Assembly (NCBI RefSeq): GCF_000211415.1
Contig: NZ_GL890776.1
Location: forward strand, 119,975-175,115
DNA: 55,141 nt
Direction of reading: 5' to 3'
Source: Enterobacter mori LMG 25706
GTDB lineage: Bacteria > Pseudomonadota > Gammaproteobacteria > Enterobacterales > Enterobacteriaceae
Shown: positions 1 through 9,892 of the stretch, in pieces
Position numbering within the stretch: position 1 is the first letter of the stretch
Layout of the letters: each line of letters starts with the position of its first letter
Translations under genes and position numbers: made by a program
Notes under the pieces: generated by a model
What the model was told of the DNA's origin: nothing
Database searches by the model: none
Seen by the model: the letters and a program-made list of their open reading frames with translations, nothing else

Positions 1-38
1 TTGTGGTGGTGTAGTTTGACGTTATCGTTGCAGAATAT

Positions 39-76
39 ATTGTACAATCTCGATTGTGAGCAGAGAGTTGTACAAC
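39..76. promoter_or_regulatory. Paired TTGTACAA palindromes upstream of bluF
   Basis: Two copies of the 8-bp palindrome TTGTACAA lie at 40-47 and 68-75, 28 bp centre to centre, about 130 bp upstream of bluF. A third copy is at 1554-1561 just before bluR. MlrA, the paralogue of BluR, is known to bind a TTGTACA / TGTACAA inverted pair, so these are candidate operators for a BluR/MlrA-type MerR regulator. The pair may instead serve a divergent gene lying left of the window. The assignment is inference. Confidence 0.5.
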
Positions 77-142
77 GGCAAAATAAGGCTTTGTAAATGC
101 GCTAAATCATTGACGTATAAATTATTTGTTAAGTAATGAATG

Positions 143-178
143 TGCTATAACAACACTCTATCCACGATCTTTTCGTGG
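143..178 (+). promoter_or_regulatory. bluF extended -10 and leader hairpin
   Basis: TGCTATAAC at 143-151 resembles an extended -10 element. Just downstream, CCACGA (162-167) and TCGTGG (173-178) form a 6-bp stem with a 5-nt loop, ending 27 nt before the bluF start. No good -35 is visible, so an extended -10 or activated promoter is the reading. AGGA at about 197-200 is the likely ribosome binding site. Confidence 0.35.
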
Positions 179-205
179 CCGAACCTATAAACCCCCAGGA
201 ATAGC

Positions 206-1426
206 ATGCTAACAACCATCATTTACCGCAGTCATATCTGCGAGGGCGTTCCGGTGAAAGCGCTGGAAGAAATGGTAGCTGCTGCAAATCGTAAAAATCG
301 GCACTCCGATGTCACGGGGATCTTGCTGTTTAACGGCACACATTTTTTCCAGTTACTTGAAGGGCCAGTCGATAATGTGACGGCCATCTATCAGCATATC
401 TGCCGTGACCCGCGACATCATAATGTGGTGGAACTCATGTGCGATCACGGTCCCTTCAGACGCTTTGGCAATGTGGGCATGGAGCTTTTCGATTTGCGTC
501 AATTTGATACAGACGAGGTGCTCCAGCAGGTGCTTGATAAAGGGACGACGAAGTACCGGTTGACGTATAACGACCGTGCCCTGCAGTTTTTCCGGACCTT
601 CGTTGAGGCCACAGAAAAAGCCAACTACTTTGAACTGCCTCCAGCGAACAGCTGGGATTTTCTTCCTGAAGAGACGCCCTTATCCGCGCAGTCAGAGGTT
701 GTGGCAAAAGGTGCAGATTGCAGCTTTGCGTTTCAACCTATTGTCGATCCCTTTATGCAGCAGATTGTTTCCTGGGAAGCGCTGATTCGTACGCCCGAAG
801 GAGATTCACCTGCGGCCTATTTTCAGACTCTGGCGCGAGACGCGCTTTATGAGGCCGATCTGAAAAGCAAGCAGGTGGCACTGTCGATGGCCAGCGCGCT
901 GGGGTTGCACACCCAAACGCTGTCCCTCAATCTGCTGCCGATGACGCTGGTTAACGTGCCTAACGCGGTTGATTTCCTGCTTACGGTCATTGAGGCGAAT
1001 GGTTTTGTGCCGGAACAGATCGTTGTCGAGTTCACAGAGAGTGAAGCGATCTCCCGCTTTGACGAATTTACACACTCAGTCAGGCAGTTAAAGAGCGCGG
1101 GAATCAGTGTGACGATCGATCACTTTGGCGCAGGGTTTGCCGGGCTGCAGCTGCTGGCGCAGTTCCAGCCGGACAGAATTAAGATTAATCGGGATTTGAT
1201 TGCCAACGTGCACAAAAGCGGCCCGCGCCAGGCGATTGTACAAGCCATCATCAAATGCTGCGCGTCCCTGGAAATCCAGTTCTGCGCGGTGGGGGTAGAG
1301 CTGGCTGAGGAGTGGATGTGGCTGGAATCCGCCGGGATTTCGCAGTTTCAGGGGCATCTGTTCGCCAGCCCGCGTCTGGGCGGGATCCCGGCTGTTGCCT
1401 GGCCTGAGAAAAAGAACGATTTCTAA
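206..1426 (+). CDS. bluF: Blue-light sensor BluF (BLUF domain plus degenerate EAL domain)
   Basis: A 406-residue flavin photoreceptor that in E. coli binds the repressor BluR and releases it from DNA in blue light. The N-terminal BLUF domain (about 1-95) keeps the three flavin-contact residues Tyr7, Asn31 and Gln49. The C-terminal EAL domain (about 170-400) has EALIR at 191-195, but the catalytic aspartate pair of active phosphodiesterases reads Asp-His (IDHFGAG) and the later K-I-D reads K-I-N. Like E. coli BluF it is therefore expected to lack c-di-GMP phosphodiesterase activity. It is followed in the same direction by bluR, which supports a shared light-signalling function. The ycgZ-ymgAB targets of K-12 are not in the window; they could lie to its left. 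Confidence 0.93.
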   Translation: MLTTIIYRSHICEGVPVKALEEMVAAANRKNRHSDVTGILLFNGTHFFQLLEGPVDNVTAIYQHICRDPRHHNVVELMCDHGPFRRFGNVGMELFDLRQFDTDEVLQQVLDKGTTKYRLTYNDRALQFFRTFVEATEKANYFELPPANSWDFLPEETPLSAQSEVVAKGADCSFAFQPIVDPFMQQIVSWEALIRTPEGDSPAAYFQTLARDALYEADLKSKQVALSMASALGLHTQTLSLNLLPMTLVNVPNAVDFLLTVIEANGFVPEQIVVEFTESEAISRFDEFTHSVRQLKSAGISVTIDHFGAGFAGLQLLAQFQPDRIKINRDLIANVHKSGPRQAIVQAIIKCCASLEIQFCAVGVELAEEWMWLESAGISQFQGHLFASPRLGGIPAVAWPEKKNDF

Positions 1427-1493
1427 AAACCTGTACATGACACTCGAGAGTTAACTGTACGAAGAGATAAATTTAGACAACAATAGATAAACG

Positions 1494-1519
1494 AGTGAAA
1501 GGATTTGACCCCTTTCACT
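1494..1519. other. Inverted repeat between bluF and bluR
   Basis: AGTGAAAGG (1494-1502) and CCTTTCACT (1511-1519) form a perfect 9-bp stem with an 8-nt loop. No T-run follows on either strand, so it is not a standard terminator. It lies in the 187-bp bluF-bluR gap, 35 bp before the TTGTACAA copy at 1554, and could be an operator or mRNA structure. Function unknown. Confidence 0.4.
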
Positions 1520-1613
1520 TGTCTCAGAACGAGGAGTTGGTTATACAAATGCGTTGTACAATCTGATAAGGTTGGTGCGGTTAGGTATGGAAGTGTTGAG
1601 CGTGAGGGAGTTA

Positions 1614-2348
1614 ATGGCCTATTACAGTATCGGCGAAGTCGCCGAACGATGCGGTATCAACCCCGTTACGCTGCGTGCCTGGCAACGCCGTTATGGTTTG
1701 TTGAAGCCGCAACGCAGCGAAGGGGGCCATCGTCAGTTTGACGATGAGGATATCCTGCGTATCGAAGAGATCAAGCGCCTGATGAAAACCGGCGTCTCGG
1801 TCGGAAAAGTCAAAGCGTTACTGGAAAACAAAGAAGAGCTGACGCAGGGCAACTGGATCTCTTTCCAGGAAGAGATGATGACGGTTCTGCGTTACGCCAG
1901 CCCAGGTAAACTGCGCGCCAAAATCGGCGAGTTCCGCCGCGATCATGCGATGGATGCGCTGATCGATAACATTATTTCTCCGGTCCGACAGCGAATGAAC
2001 CAGGACCAAAACACCGTGCGTCACATGGCGAGTCTTTTTGACGGCGTACTGATCGAATTCGCGGTCGCAAGCCTCGCGGAATCCCGCAAGAAAGCCGGTA
2101 AAGATGCTCTCCTGATCGGCTGGGAATGCGACGACCGAACGCATCTTTGGCTTGAAGCCGCGCGTTTGGCACAAAAGGGCTGGCATATTGACGTGCTGGC
2201 TGAACCCATCGATTCACCACGTCCTGAACTGTTCCCGGGGCAAAAAATCTTCGTCTGGACGGGGAAATCCCCCACACCTCGCCAGCAGGAACAGCTCGAT
2301 CACTGGCGTGAACAGGGATTTGCTGTTTCATTTCATCACCGATCGTAA
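1614..2348 (+). CDS. bluR: MerR-family repressor BluR
   Basis: A 244-residue MerR-type regulator, partner of BluF; in E. coli it represses the ycgZ-ymgABC biofilm genes until BluF binds it in light. The N-terminal winged helix (about 1-70) contains [20 protein letters not shown] and the wing [10 protein letters not shown]; the C-terminal half matches the vitamin-B12-binding-like region of BluR/MlrA. I chose the ATG at 1614 rather than one 60 bp upstream: a strong GAGGGAG sits just before it, and the resulting length matches E. coli BluR (243). The upstream in-frame stretch overlaps the TTGTACAA site. BluR is favoured over its paralogue MlrA because bluF is adjacent and the N-terminus starts MAYYSIG. 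Confidence 0.9.
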   Translation: MAYYSIGEVAERCGINPVTLRAWQRRYGLLKPQRSEGGHRQFDDEDILRIEEIKRLMKTGVSVGKVKALLENKEELTQGNWISFQEEMMTVLRYASPGKLRAKIGEFRRDHAMDALIDNIISPVRQRMNQDQNTVRHMASLFDGVLIEFAVASLAESRKKAGKDALLIGWECDDRTHLWLEAARLAQKGWHIDVLAEPIDSPRPELFPGQKIFVWTGKSPTPRQQEQLDHWREQGFAVSFHHRS

Positions 2349-2349
2349 G

Positions 2350-2371
2350 AGGCCTTGAGGGCCTTTTTTTG
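2350..2371 (+). terminator. Rho-independent terminator after bluR
   Basis: AGGCC (2350-2354) pairs with GGCCT (2360-2364), followed directly by a T-run. It begins 2 nt after the bluR stop codon. Confidence 0.75.
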
Positions 2372-2567
2372 TTTTTATCACTTCCTGAGCAAAAGCTATC
2401 TTAAAAATAGGCATTTCCGATGCATATTTTACTTTTCTCCTGTCCGCCACAAATGCCGCGGCGAAATACATTATTTATCAATGTATTGAACAATTAAATC
2501 CATCCTGCCTGCATCCTTCCACAGGGTCTATGCTTAATAAAAGTAACCAAAAAGGGCGGTTTACCCA

Positions 2568-2593
2568 GATGCCCCTACTGACAGGGGGTTGAA
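2568..2593 (+). promoter_or_regulatory. Candidate IscR type-2 site of the suf operon
   Basis: The segment has the outer blocks GCCCCT and GGGGTTGAA spaced as in IscR type-2 sites (left R-CCC-Y-T, right G-KKK-T-K-W-A), though the centre fits poorly. In E. coli, apo-IscR activates suf from a type-2 site next to the Fur site, and the same adjacency is seen here. The block matches are seen; the binding is inference. Confidence 0.6.
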
Positions 2594-2610
2594 GTGATAA
2601 TCGTTATCAC
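2594..2610 (+). promoter_or_regulatory. Fur box of the suf operon
   Basis: A 17-bp perfect palindrome, GTGATAATCGTTATCAC, made of two GATAAT-type half-sites typical of Fur operators. It lies 46 bp upstream of sufA and directly after the IscR-like site. In E. coli, Fe-Fur represses suf from this position, so iron limitation should derepress the operon. Confidence 0.85.
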
Positions 2611-2655
2611 TAACATGGTGTTATGCCCTGATGGCTATTCAGACGAGGTGGACCT

Positions 2656-3024
2656 ATGGAACTGCATTCAGAAACCTTTAATCCGGCCGATTTTGCCTGG
2701 CGTGGTTTAACGCTCACGCCAGCGGCGGCGGCACACATTCACGAGCTGGTGGCGAAAAAGCCCGAGATCCTCGGCGTGCGTTTAGGCGTCAAACAGACCG
2801 GATGCGCAGGTTTTGGTTACGTGCTTGATACCGTCACCGAACCCGAGAAAGATGACCTGGTCTTCGAAACCGATGGCGCGAAACTGTTCGTGGCGCTGCA
2901 GGCGATGCCCTTTATCGACGGCACCGAAGTGGACTACGTCCGCGAAGGCTTAAACCAGTTATTCAAATTTCATAACCCGAAAGCCCAGAACGAATGCGGC
3001 TGCGGCGAAAGCTTTGGGGTATAG
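2656..3024 (+). CDS. sufA: Fe-S cluster carrier SufA
   Basis: A 122-residue A-type carrier that receives Fe-S clusters from the SufBCD scaffold and passes them to apoproteins. The three cluster-ligand cysteines are present: Cys50 and the C-terminal pair Cys114 and Cys116 in CGCGESF. The length equals that of E. coli SufA. It is the first gene of the sufABCDSE operon and ends 8 bp before sufB. GAGGTGG just upstream serves as the ribosome binding site. The Fur and IscR-like sites upstream indicate induction by iron starvation and oxidative stress. Confidence 0.97.
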   Translation: MELHSETFNPADFAWRGLTLTPAAAAHIHELVAKKPEILGVRLGVKQTGCAGFGYVLDTVTEPEKDDLVFETDGAKLFVALQAMPFIDGTEVDYVREGLNQLFKFHNPKAQNECGCGESFGV

Positions 3025-3032
3025 GCGGTACT

Positions 3033-4523
3033 ATGTCTCGTAATACTGAAGCAACGAGTGATGTGAACACCTGGAGCGGCGGACACCTGAATTATAAAGA
3101 AGGGTTCTTCACGCAGCTGCAGACCGATGAGCTGGCGAAAGGCATCAACGAAGATGTCGTGCGGGCGATTTCGGCCAAACGTAACGAGCCCGAGTGGATG
3201 CTCGAATTTCGTCTGAGCGCCTTCCGCGCCTGGCTGGAAATGGAAGAGCCGCACTGGCTGAAAGCGCACTACGACAAGCTGAACTATCAGGATTACAGCT
3301 ACTACTCCGCGCCCTCCTGCGGCAGCTGTGACGACACCTGCGCCTCGCAGCCGGGTGCGGTACAGCAAACCGGCGCAGAAAACAGCTTCCTGAGCAAAGA
3401 AGTTGAAGAAGCCTTTAATCAGCTTGGCGTGCCCGTTCGCGAAGGGAGAGAGGTGGCGGTGGACGCCATTTTCGACTCCGTCTCGGTGGCGACCACCTAC
3501 CGCGAGAAGCTGGCAGAGCAGGGGATCATTTTCTGCTCTTTCGGCGAAGCGATTCACGACCACCCGGAACTGGTGAAAAAGTACATTGGGACAGTGGTGC
3601 CCTCTAACGATAATTTCTTCGCGGCGCTCAACGCGGCGGTGGCCTCCGACGGTACCTTTATTTACGTACCAAAAGGCGTACGTTGCCCGATGGAGCTGTC
3701 GACTTATTTCCGTATCAACGCGGAAAAAACCGGCCAGTTTGAACGTACCATTCTGGTGGCCGATGAAGGCAGCTACGTCAGCTATATCGAAGGCTGTTCC
3801 GCGCCGGTACGCGACAGCTATCAGTTGCACGCGGCGGTGGTGGAGGTCATCATTCACAAAGATGCTGAGGTGAAATACTCCACGGTGCAAAACTGGTTCC
3901 CGGGCGACGGCAACACCGGCGGCATTTTGAACTTCGTTACCAAGCGCGCGCTGTGCGAAGGCGAAAACAGCAAGATGTCCTGGACCCAGTCGGAAACCGG
4001 CTCGGCCATTACCTGGAAATACCCGAGCTGCATCCTGCGCGGGGATAACTCCATCGGTGAGTTTTACTCGGTGGCGCTGACCAGCGGCCATCAGCAGGCC
4101 GATACCGGCACCAAGATGATCCACATTGGTAAAAACACCAAATCCACCATTATCTCGAAAGGGATCTCCGCCGGGCACAGCCAGAACAGCTATCGCGGGC
4201 TGGTGAAAATCATGCCGACGGCCACCAACGCGCGTAACTTTACCCAGTGTGACTCGATGCTGATTGGCGCTGACTGCGGCGCGCATACCTTCCCGTACGT
4301 CGAGTGCCGTAATAACACGGCCCAGCTTGAGCACGAAGCGACCACGTCGCGCATCGGGGAAGACCAGCTCTTCTACTGCCTGCAGCGCGGGATCAGTGAA
4401 GAAGATGCCATTTCAATGATTGTGAACGGCTTCTGTAAGGACGTGTTCTCTGAACTGCCGCTGGAATTCGCCGTTGAAGCACAAAAACTCCTCGCCATTA
4501 GTCTTGAACACAGCGTCGGTTAA
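3033..4523 (+). CDS. sufB: Fe-S cluster scaffold subunit SufB
   Basis: A 496-residue scaffold protein of the SufBC2D complex on which the nascent Fe-S cluster is built; it accepts persulfide sulfur from SufE. The ATG at 3033 begins MSRNTEA, the known N-terminus; an ORF starting at 2994 would overlap the SufA cysteine tail and is rejected. Cys406 corresponds to the sulfur-accepting Cys405 of E. coli SufB. An N-terminal Cys cluster (CGSCDDTC) is also present. A 454-residue open frame on the opposite strand (2970-4334) is a shadow of this gene. Confidence 0.97.
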   Translation: MSRNTEATSDVNTWSGGHLNYKEGFFTQLQTDELAKGINEDVVRAISAKRNEPEWMLEFRLSAFRAWLEMEEPHWLKAHYDKLNYQDYSYYSAPSCGSCDDTCASQPGAVQQTGAENSFLSKEVEEAFNQLGVPVREGREVAVDAIFDSVSVATTYREKLAEQGIIFCSFGEAIHDHPELVKKYIGTVVPSNDNFFAALNAAVASDGTFIYVPKGVRCPMELSTYFRINAEKTGQFERTILVADEGSYVSYIEGCSAPVRDSYQLHAAVVEVIIHKDAEVKYSTVQNWFPGDGNTGGILNFVTKRALCEGENSKMSWTQSETGSAITWKYPSCILRGDNSIGEFYSVALTSGHQQADTGTKMIHIGKNTKSTIISKGISAGHSQNSYRGLVKIMPTATNARNFTQCDSMLIGADCGAHTFPYVECRNNTAQLEHEATTSRIGEDQLFYCLQRGISEEDAISMIVNGFCKDVFSELPLEFAVEAQKLLAISLEHSVG

Positions 4524-4532
4524 GGAAAGCAC

Positions 4533-5279
4533 ATGTTAAGCATTAAAGATTTACAGGTTAGCGTGGAAGAGAAAGAGATCCTGCGTGGCCTCAATTTTGA
4601 CGTCAAGCCGGGTGAAGTTCACGCCATCATGGGGCCGAACGGCTCCGGGAAAAGTACGCTTTCCGCGACGCTGGCAGGACGCGAAGATTACGAAGTCACC
4701 CATGGCTCCGTCGAGTTTAACGGCAAAGATCTGCTGGAGATGTCGCCGGAAGAGCGGGCTGGGGAGGGCATCTTTATGGCCTTCCAGTACCCGGTAGAAA
4801 TTCCGGGCGTCAGCAATCAGTTCTTCCTGCAGACGGCGCTGAACGCGGTGCGCAAATATCGCGGTCTCGACGCGCTGGATCGCTTCGACTTCCAGGATCT
4901 GATGGAAGAGAAGATCAAGCTGCTGAAAATGCCGGAAGACCTGCTGACCCGTTCGGTCAACGTCGGCTTCTCCGGCGGTGAGAAAAAGCGTAACGACATT
5001 CTGCAGATGGCGGTGCTCGAGCCCGAGCTGTGCATTCTTGATGAGACCGATTCAGGCCTGGACATCGACGCCCTGAAGATTGTCGCAGACGGGGTGAACT
5101 CGCTGCGTGACGGCAAGCGCTCGTTTATTATCGTCACCCACTACCAGCGCATTCTTGACTACATCAAACCAGACTACGTCCACGTCCTTTACCAGGGGCG
5201 CATTGTGAAATCCGGCGATTTCACGCTGGTTAAACAACTGGAGGAGCAGGGTTATGGCTGGCTTACCGAACAGCAGTAA
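4533..5279 (+). CDS. sufC: Suf complex ATPase SufC
   Basis: A 248-residue soluble ABC-type ATPase whose dimer drives conformational change in the SufB-SufD scaffold. It has Walker A GPNGSGKST (34-42), the signature SGGEKKR (147-153) and Walker B CILDETDSG (167-175). It lacks any membrane partner, as expected for SufC. Its 3' end overlaps sufD by 26 bp, indicating translational coupling. Confidence 0.97.
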   Translation: MLSIKDLQVSVEEKEILRGLNFDVKPGEVHAIMGPNGSGKSTLSATLAGREDYEVTHGSVEFNGKDLLEMSPEERAGEGIFMAFQYPVEIPGVSNQFFLQTALNAVRKYRGLDALDRFDFQDLMEEKIKLLKMPEDLLTRSVNVGFSGGEKKRNDILQMAVLEPELCILDETDSGLDIDALKIVADGVNSLRDGKRSFIIVTHYQRILDYIKPDYVHVLYQGRIVKSGDFTLVKQLEEQGYGWLTEQQ

Positions 5280-6525
5280 TGCACTCCAGCAGTGGCACCG
5301 GCTGTTTGAAACGCAGGGGCAATCGCGTTCTGAACAGGCCCAGCAGCACCTTCAGCAGATGCTGCGTCTGGGTCTGCCGACCCGTAAGCACGAAAACTGG
5401 AAATACACACCGCTTGATGGCCTGCTGAACGGCGAGTTTGTCACGCGCTCGGCGGACGTCACTCCGGCCCAGCGAGACGGGCTGGCGTTACCTGTGGATG
5501 CGTTGCGTCTGGTCTTTGTCGACGGCGTGTTTCACCCGGAACTCAGTGACGAGACGCGACACAGCGGCTTCGAAATCGCCGTGAATGACGTTCATCAGAG
5601 TCTGGCCGCACCGGTACAGCCGGAGGTCTTTCTGCATCTCACCGAAAGTCTGGCGCAGTCTGTGACGCATATCAGCGTAAAACGTAACCAGCGTCCGGCG
5701 AAGCCGCTGCTGCTGATGCACATCACTCAGGGGCTGGACGGTGACGAAATCAACACTGCGCACTATCGCCACCATCTTGAACTGGCGGAGGGGGCAGAGG
5801 CCACGGTGATTGAACATTACGTCAGCCTCAACGAGACGCGCCACTTTACCGGCTCGCGTCTGACGATGAATGTGGCGGCCAATGCCCAGCTTCACCACAT
5901 CAAGCTGGCATTTGAGAACCCGCAGAGCCACCACTTTGCCCATAACGACATTTTACTTGGGCAAGATGCCGCGGCCTACAGCCATAGCTTCCTGCTCGGC
6001 AGCGCGGTGCTGCGCCACAATACCAGCACCCAGCTTAACGGTGAAAATACCACGCTACGCATTAACAGCCTGGCGATGCCGGTCAAATCTGAAGTGTGCG
6101 ACACGCGCACCTGGCTTGAGCACAACAAAGGCTATTGCAACAGCCGTCAGCTGCATAAAACGATCGTCAGCGACAAAGGGCGCGCGGTGTTTAACGGCCT
6201 GATTAACGTGGCCCAGCACGCCATTAAAACCGACGGACAGATGACCAACAACAACCTGCTGCTGGGGCGTCTGGCGGAAGTGGACACCAAACCGCAGCTG
6301 GAGATCTACGCCGATGACGTGAAATGCAGCCACGGTGCGACGGTCGGGCGGATTGACGATGAGCAGATGTTCTACCTGCGCTCCCGCGGTATCGATCGGC
6401 AGGCGGCGCAGAAGATGATCATCTACGCGTTTGCCGCCGAGCTGACGGAAGCGCTGCACGATGGCGCGTTAAAACAGCAGGTGCTGGCCCGTATAGGTCA
6501 GCGTCTGCCTGGAGGCGAAGCATGA
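5254..6525 (+). CDS. sufD: Fe-S scaffold subunit SufD
   Basis: A 423-residue paralogue of SufB that completes the SufBC2D scaffold and is needed for iron acquisition. The length equals E. coli SufD, and the conserved Cys358 and His360 (KCSHGATVG) are in place; His360 with SufB Cys405 lies at the proposed cluster-building site. The start inside sufC is supported by GGAGGAG upstream and the family N-terminus MAGLPNSS. It overlaps sufS by 4 bp (ATGA). Confidence 0.96.
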   Translation: MAGLPNSSNALQQWHRLFETQGQSRSEQAQQHLQQMLRLGLPTRKHENWKYTPLDGLLNGEFVTRSADVTPAQRDGLALPVDALRLVFVDGVFHPELSDETRHSGFEIAVNDVHQSLAAPVQPEVFLHLTESLAQSVTHISVKRNQRPAKPLLLMHITQGLDGDEINTAHYRHHLELAEGAEATVIEHYVSLNETRHFTGSRLTMNVAANAQLHHIKLAFENPQSHHFAHNDILLGQDAAAYSHSFLLGSAVLRHNTSTQLNGENTTLRINSLAMPVKSEVCDTRTWLEHNKGYCNSRQLHKTIVSDKGRAVFNGLINVAQHAIKTDGQMTNNNLLLGRLAEVDTKPQLEIYADDVKCSHGATVGRIDDEQMFYLRSRGIDRQAAQKMIIYAFAAELTEALHDGALKQQVLARIGQRLPGGEA

Positions 6526-7742
6526 GTTTTCCCGTCGAGAAAGTACGGGCAGATTTTCCCGTTCTGACCCGTGAAGTGAACGGTCTACCGTTGGCCTATC
6601 TGGACAGCGCGGCCAGCGCGCAGAAACCGAATCAGGTGGTGGATGCAGAAGCCGAATTCTATCGTCACGGCTACGCCGCCGTGCATCGCGGTATTCATAC
6701 CCTGAGCGCCGAGGCGACCCAGCGTATGGAAAACGTGCGCACGCAGATTGCCGCCTTCCTCAATGCGCAATCGCCTGAAGAGCTGGTCTTCGTGCGCGGC
6801 ACCACCGAAGGGATCAACCTGGTCGCCAACAGCTGGGGCAACGCGCAGGTGCATGCGGGCGATAACATCGTCATCACGCAAATGGAGCACCACGCCAATA
6901 TCGTGCCGTGGCAAATGCTCTGTGAGCGCGTTGGCGCGCAGCTGCGGGTGATCCCGTTGAATGCCGACGGGACGCTTCAGCTTGAGCAGCTTGACGCGTT
7001 GCTGGATGAGCACACGCGGCTGGTGGCGGTCACCCAGGTCTCTAACGTTCTGGGGACTGAGAACCCGGTGGCGGAGATTATCGCAAAGGCCCATCAGGCA
7101 GGGGCGAAGGTACTGATTGACGGCGCGCAGGCGGTGATGCACCACGCGGTTGATGTCCAGGCGCTGGACTGCGATTTCTATGTCTTCTCGGGACACAAGC
7201 TCTACGGCCCGACCGGGATTGGCGTGCTGTATGTGAAAGAAGACATCCTGCAGGCGATGCCGCCGTGGGAAGGGGGCGGGTCGATGATCGCCACCGTTAG
7301 CCTCTCAGAAGGGACTACCTACGCCCGCGCGCCGTGGCGTTTTGAGGCGGGCACGCCCAACACCGGGGGCATTATCGGGCTGGGGGCGGCGGTCTCCTAC
7401 GTTTCTGCGATTGGCCTTGATGCCATTCAGGAATATGAACAGCTGCTGATGCACTATGCGCTTGCCCAGCTTGCCAGCGTACCGGATCTTACCCTCTACG
7501 GACCTGCCGACCGGCAAGGGGTGATCGCGTTTAATCTCGGGAAACACCACGCCTATGACGTGGGCAGTTTCCTCGATAACTACGGCGTAGCGGTCCGTAC
7601 CGGGCACCACTGCGCCATGCCCCTGATGGCGTTTTACCAGGTGCCGGCAATGTGTCGCGCGTCGCTGGTGATGTACAACACAACGGAAGAGGTCGACAGG
7701 CTGGTGGCGGGGCTTAAGCGCATTCACCAGTTGCTGGGCTAA
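6522..7742 (+). CDS. sufS: Cysteine desulfurase SufS
   Basis: A 406-residue PLP enzyme that removes sulfur from L-cysteine to give alanine and an enzyme persulfide, which is passed to SufE. Lys226 in SGHKLYG is the PLP lysine and Cys364 in RTGHHCAMP is the persulfide cysteine; both sit at the E. coli positions. The start overlaps the sufD stop by 4 bp and has a GGAGG-type ribosome site. It is a group II desulfurase. Confidence 0.97.
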   Translation: MSFPVEKVRADFPVLTREVNGLPLAYLDSAASAQKPNQVVDAEAEFYRHGYAAVHRGIHTLSAEATQRMENVRTQIAAFLNAQSPEELVFVRGTTEGINLVANSWGNAQVHAGDNIVITQMEHHANIVPWQMLCERVGAQLRVIPLNADGTLQLEQLDALLDEHTRLVAVTQVSNVLGTENPVAEIIAKAHQAGAKVLIDGAQAVMHHAVDVQALDCDFYVFSGHKLYGPTGIGVLYVKEDILQAMPPWEGGGSMIATVSLSEGTTYARAPWRFEAGTPNTGGIIGLGAAVSYVSAIGLDAIQEYEQLLMHYALAQLASVPDLTLYGPADRQGVIAFNLGKHHAYDVGSFLDNYGVAVRTGHHCAMPLMAFYQVPAMCRASLVMYNTTEEVDRLVAGLKRIHQLLG

Positions 7743-7756
7743 CGGAGAGGCGAAAG

Positions 7757-8173
7757 ATGGCAGAACTGCCGGATAAAGATAAATTGCTGCGCAACTTCGG
7801 GCGTTGCGCTAACTGGGAAGAGAAATATCTCTATATTATTGAGTTGGGGCAGCGTTTAGCGCCGCTCAGCGAAGAGGCGCATAACCCGGATAATATTATT
7901 CAGGGTTGCCAGAGCCAGGTGTGGATTGTGATGAAACAATCTGCCGATGGCACTATCAAATTACATGGCGACAGCGACGCTGCGATTGTGAAAGGGCTTA
8001 TTGCCGTCGTCTTTATTCTCTATCACCAGATGTCGGCGCAGGACATTGTCGCTTTTGATGTTCGTCCCTGGTTCGAAAAAATGGCGCTCACCCAACATCT
8101 CACCCCGTCCCGATCCCAGGGACTGGAAGCGATGATCCGCGGCATTCGCGCCAAAGCTGCAATCCTTAGCTAG
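7757..8173 (+). CDS. sufE: Sulfur acceptor SufE
   Basis: A 138-residue partner of SufS that takes the persulfide on Cys51 ([10 protein letters not shown]), stimulates the desulfurase and delivers sulfur to SufB. Length and active-site position equal those of E. coli SufE. It is the last gene of the operon and starts 14 bp after sufS behind a GGAGAGG site. Confidence 0.97.
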   Translation: MAELPDKDKLLRNFGRCANWEEKYLYIIELGQRLAPLSEEAHNPDNIIQGCQSQVWIVMKQSADGTIKLHGDSDAAIVKGLIAVVFILYHQMSAQDIVAFDVRPWFEKMALTQHLTPSRSQGLEAMIRGIRAKAAILS

Positions 8174-8201
8174 ACTTAGAGAACAGCATTCATTCTGTTT
8201 C

Positions 8202-8230
8202 GCGAGGTGGTTCCCGCCTCGCTGGTTTTT
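8202..8230 (+). terminator. Terminator-like hairpin after sufE
   Basis: GCGAGG (8202-8207) pairs with CCTCGC (8217-8222), followed after TGG by five T. It lies between the sufE stop and ldtE and probably ends the suf transcript, at least in part. Confidence 0.6.
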
Positions 8231-8270
8231 CAGCTTTCTGGCGTTCTGTCAGTGAATAAGGAATCTCAGC

Positions 8271-9284
8271 ATGAAGCGCGCGTCTCTAATAACTCTATTA
8301 CTCCTTGGTTCGCTCGGTGTGCTTAATTCGGCCCGGGCGGTGGATTATCCGTTGCCGCCCGCAGGCAGCCGTCTGATTGGGCAAAATCAAACCTACACGA
8401 TTCAGGAAGGCGACAATAAACTGCAGGCCATTGCCCGCCGGTTTAATACGGCTGCGCAGCTTATTCTTGAAACCAATAATACCATTGCACCGGTGAATCC
8501 CGCGCCGGGGACGGTGATCACCATTCCTTCTCAAATGCTGCTGCCGGATACCCCGCGGGAAGGGATCGTGGTCAACCTGGCTGAGCTTCGGCTTTACTAT
8601 TTCCCGCCGGGGGAGAATATTGTTCAGGTCTTCCCGCTCGGTATCGGGCAGCTGGGACTGGAAACGCCGGTGACGACCACCCGCGTGAGTCAGAAAATCC
8701 CTAATCCAACCTGGACACCGACAGCGGGCATCAGGGCGCGCTCTCTGGCGCAAGGAATTAAATTGCCGCCGGTCGTGCCAGCAGGGCCAAATAACCCGTT
8801 AGGACGCTTTGCGCTGCGTTTAGGCGTTGGGAACGGTGAATATCTTATCCACGGCACCAGCGCGCCGGACAGCGTCGGTTTACGGGTCAGTTCAGGCTGT
8901 ATGCGGATGAACGCGCCGGATATCAAAGCGCTGTTTGGGCAGGTGCGTGTTGGCACACGGGTCCAGATTATCAATGAGCCGGTGAAGTTTGCCGTCGAGC
9001 CGGACGGGAAACGCTACATCGAAGTACATCGCCCGCTGGCGCAGGTTGAGGGGGAAAACCCACAGGTAGCGCCCATTAGCCACTCCGAAGATTTCACGAC
9101 CTTCGTGTCTCAATCGGGGAGTGATAAAGCGCTTATCGATAAAGCCCTGTCACGTCGTGCGGGGATCCCGGTAGCAGTGTCTGCCGGTAATGGCCCATCA
9201 GCCAGCAACAGCGTGTTGTCGGTGCAGAACAGTCGGGTGTCAGCTGCGGTAGCCGAAGAGGAAGGGGAGAGGGTGACGCAGTAG
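8271..9284 (+). CDS. ldtE: L,D-transpeptidase LdtE (YnhG)
   Basis: A 337-residue periplasmic enzyme that forms 3-3 (mDAP-mDAP) crosslinks in peptidoglycan. A signal peptide (1-23, ending ARA) is followed by a LysM domain (about 41-88) and a YkuD catalytic domain (about 98-235). The catalytic motif is present: His194 in HGTSAP and Cys210 in SSGCMRM. It sits between sufE and lpp as in E. coli, which separates it from the paralogues that link Lpp to peptidoglycan. Its C-terminal tail is Ser/Ala-rich and low in complexity. Confidence 0.94.
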   Translation: MKRASLITLLLLGSLGVLNSARAVDYPLPPAGSRLIGQNQTYTIQEGDNKLQAIARRFNTAAQLILETNNTIAPVNPAPGTVITIPSQMLLPDTPREGIVVNLAELRLYYFPPGENIVQVFPLGIGQLGLETPVTTTRVSQKIPNPTWTPTAGIRARSLAQGIKLPPVVPAGPNNPLGRFALRLGVGNGEYLIHGTSAPDSVGLRVSSGCMRMNAPDIKALFGQVRVGTRVQIINEPVKFAVEPDGKRYIEVHRPLAQVEGENPQVAPISHSEDFTTFVSQSGSDKALIDKALSRRAGIPVAVSAGNGPSASNSVLSVQNSRVSAAVAEEEGERVTQ

Positions 9285-9303
9285 GGGTTTGACGAAGGCA
9301 AAA

Positions 9304-9332
9304 AAAATGGCGCACAATGTGCGCCATTTTAT
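9304..9332. terminator. Bidirectional terminator between ldtE and lpp
   Basis: ATGGCGCAC (9307-9315) pairs with GTGCGCCAT (9319-9327), flanked by an A-run on the left and a T-run on the right. It can stop ldtE transcripts on the plus strand and lpp transcripts on the minus strand. Confidence 0.9.
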
Positions 9333-9344
9333 TAACAGGTACTA

Positions 9345-9593
<249 letters not shown>

Positions 9594-9625
9594 CTAGATT
9601 GAGTTAATCTCCATGTAGCGTTACA

Positions 9626-9653
9626 AGTATTACACAAAGTTTTTTGGGTTGAG
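9626..9653 (-). promoter_or_regulatory. lpp promoter
   Basis: On the minus strand, CTCAAC (9648-9653) and AATACT (9626-9631) are spaced as -35 and -10, with an AT-rich upstream region. Sequence around the start and leader closely resembles the E. coli lpp promoter as I recall it. The leader carries GAGGGT as the ribosome site. Confidence 0.7.
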
Positions 9654-9836
9654 AATATTTTTTTGATGGGAATACGCCTATTTTTGATCGTTCGCTCAAA
9701 GAAGCAACGAATTTGGCCTTTTTGTCGAAAAAGCCATGTTAAAAAAGGCATTTTTCATCGGATTCATCTTAGATAAATCGCAATTAAATAGAAAAACCCG
9801 ATTTGCTTTTTGAATAGATAGGGCTAATGACAGGAA

Positions 9837-9861
9837 TAAAAAAAGCGCCTCGAAGGACGCT
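9837..9861 (-). terminator. Terminator of pykF
   Basis: On the minus strand, AGCG-CCT (one bulged base) pairs with AGG-CGCT around a TCG loop, followed by a run of eight T (A-run 9837-9844 on the plus strand). It begins about 30 nt after the pykF stop. Confidence 0.75.
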
Positions 9862-9892
9862 TTCTATCAAAAAATTATTCGTTCAGAAATTA

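Noticed and set aside
2970..4334. 454-residue open frame on the minus strand
   Set aside because: It lies antisense to sufB, has no recognisable protein or ribosome site, and arises from the GC-rich codon bias of sufB.
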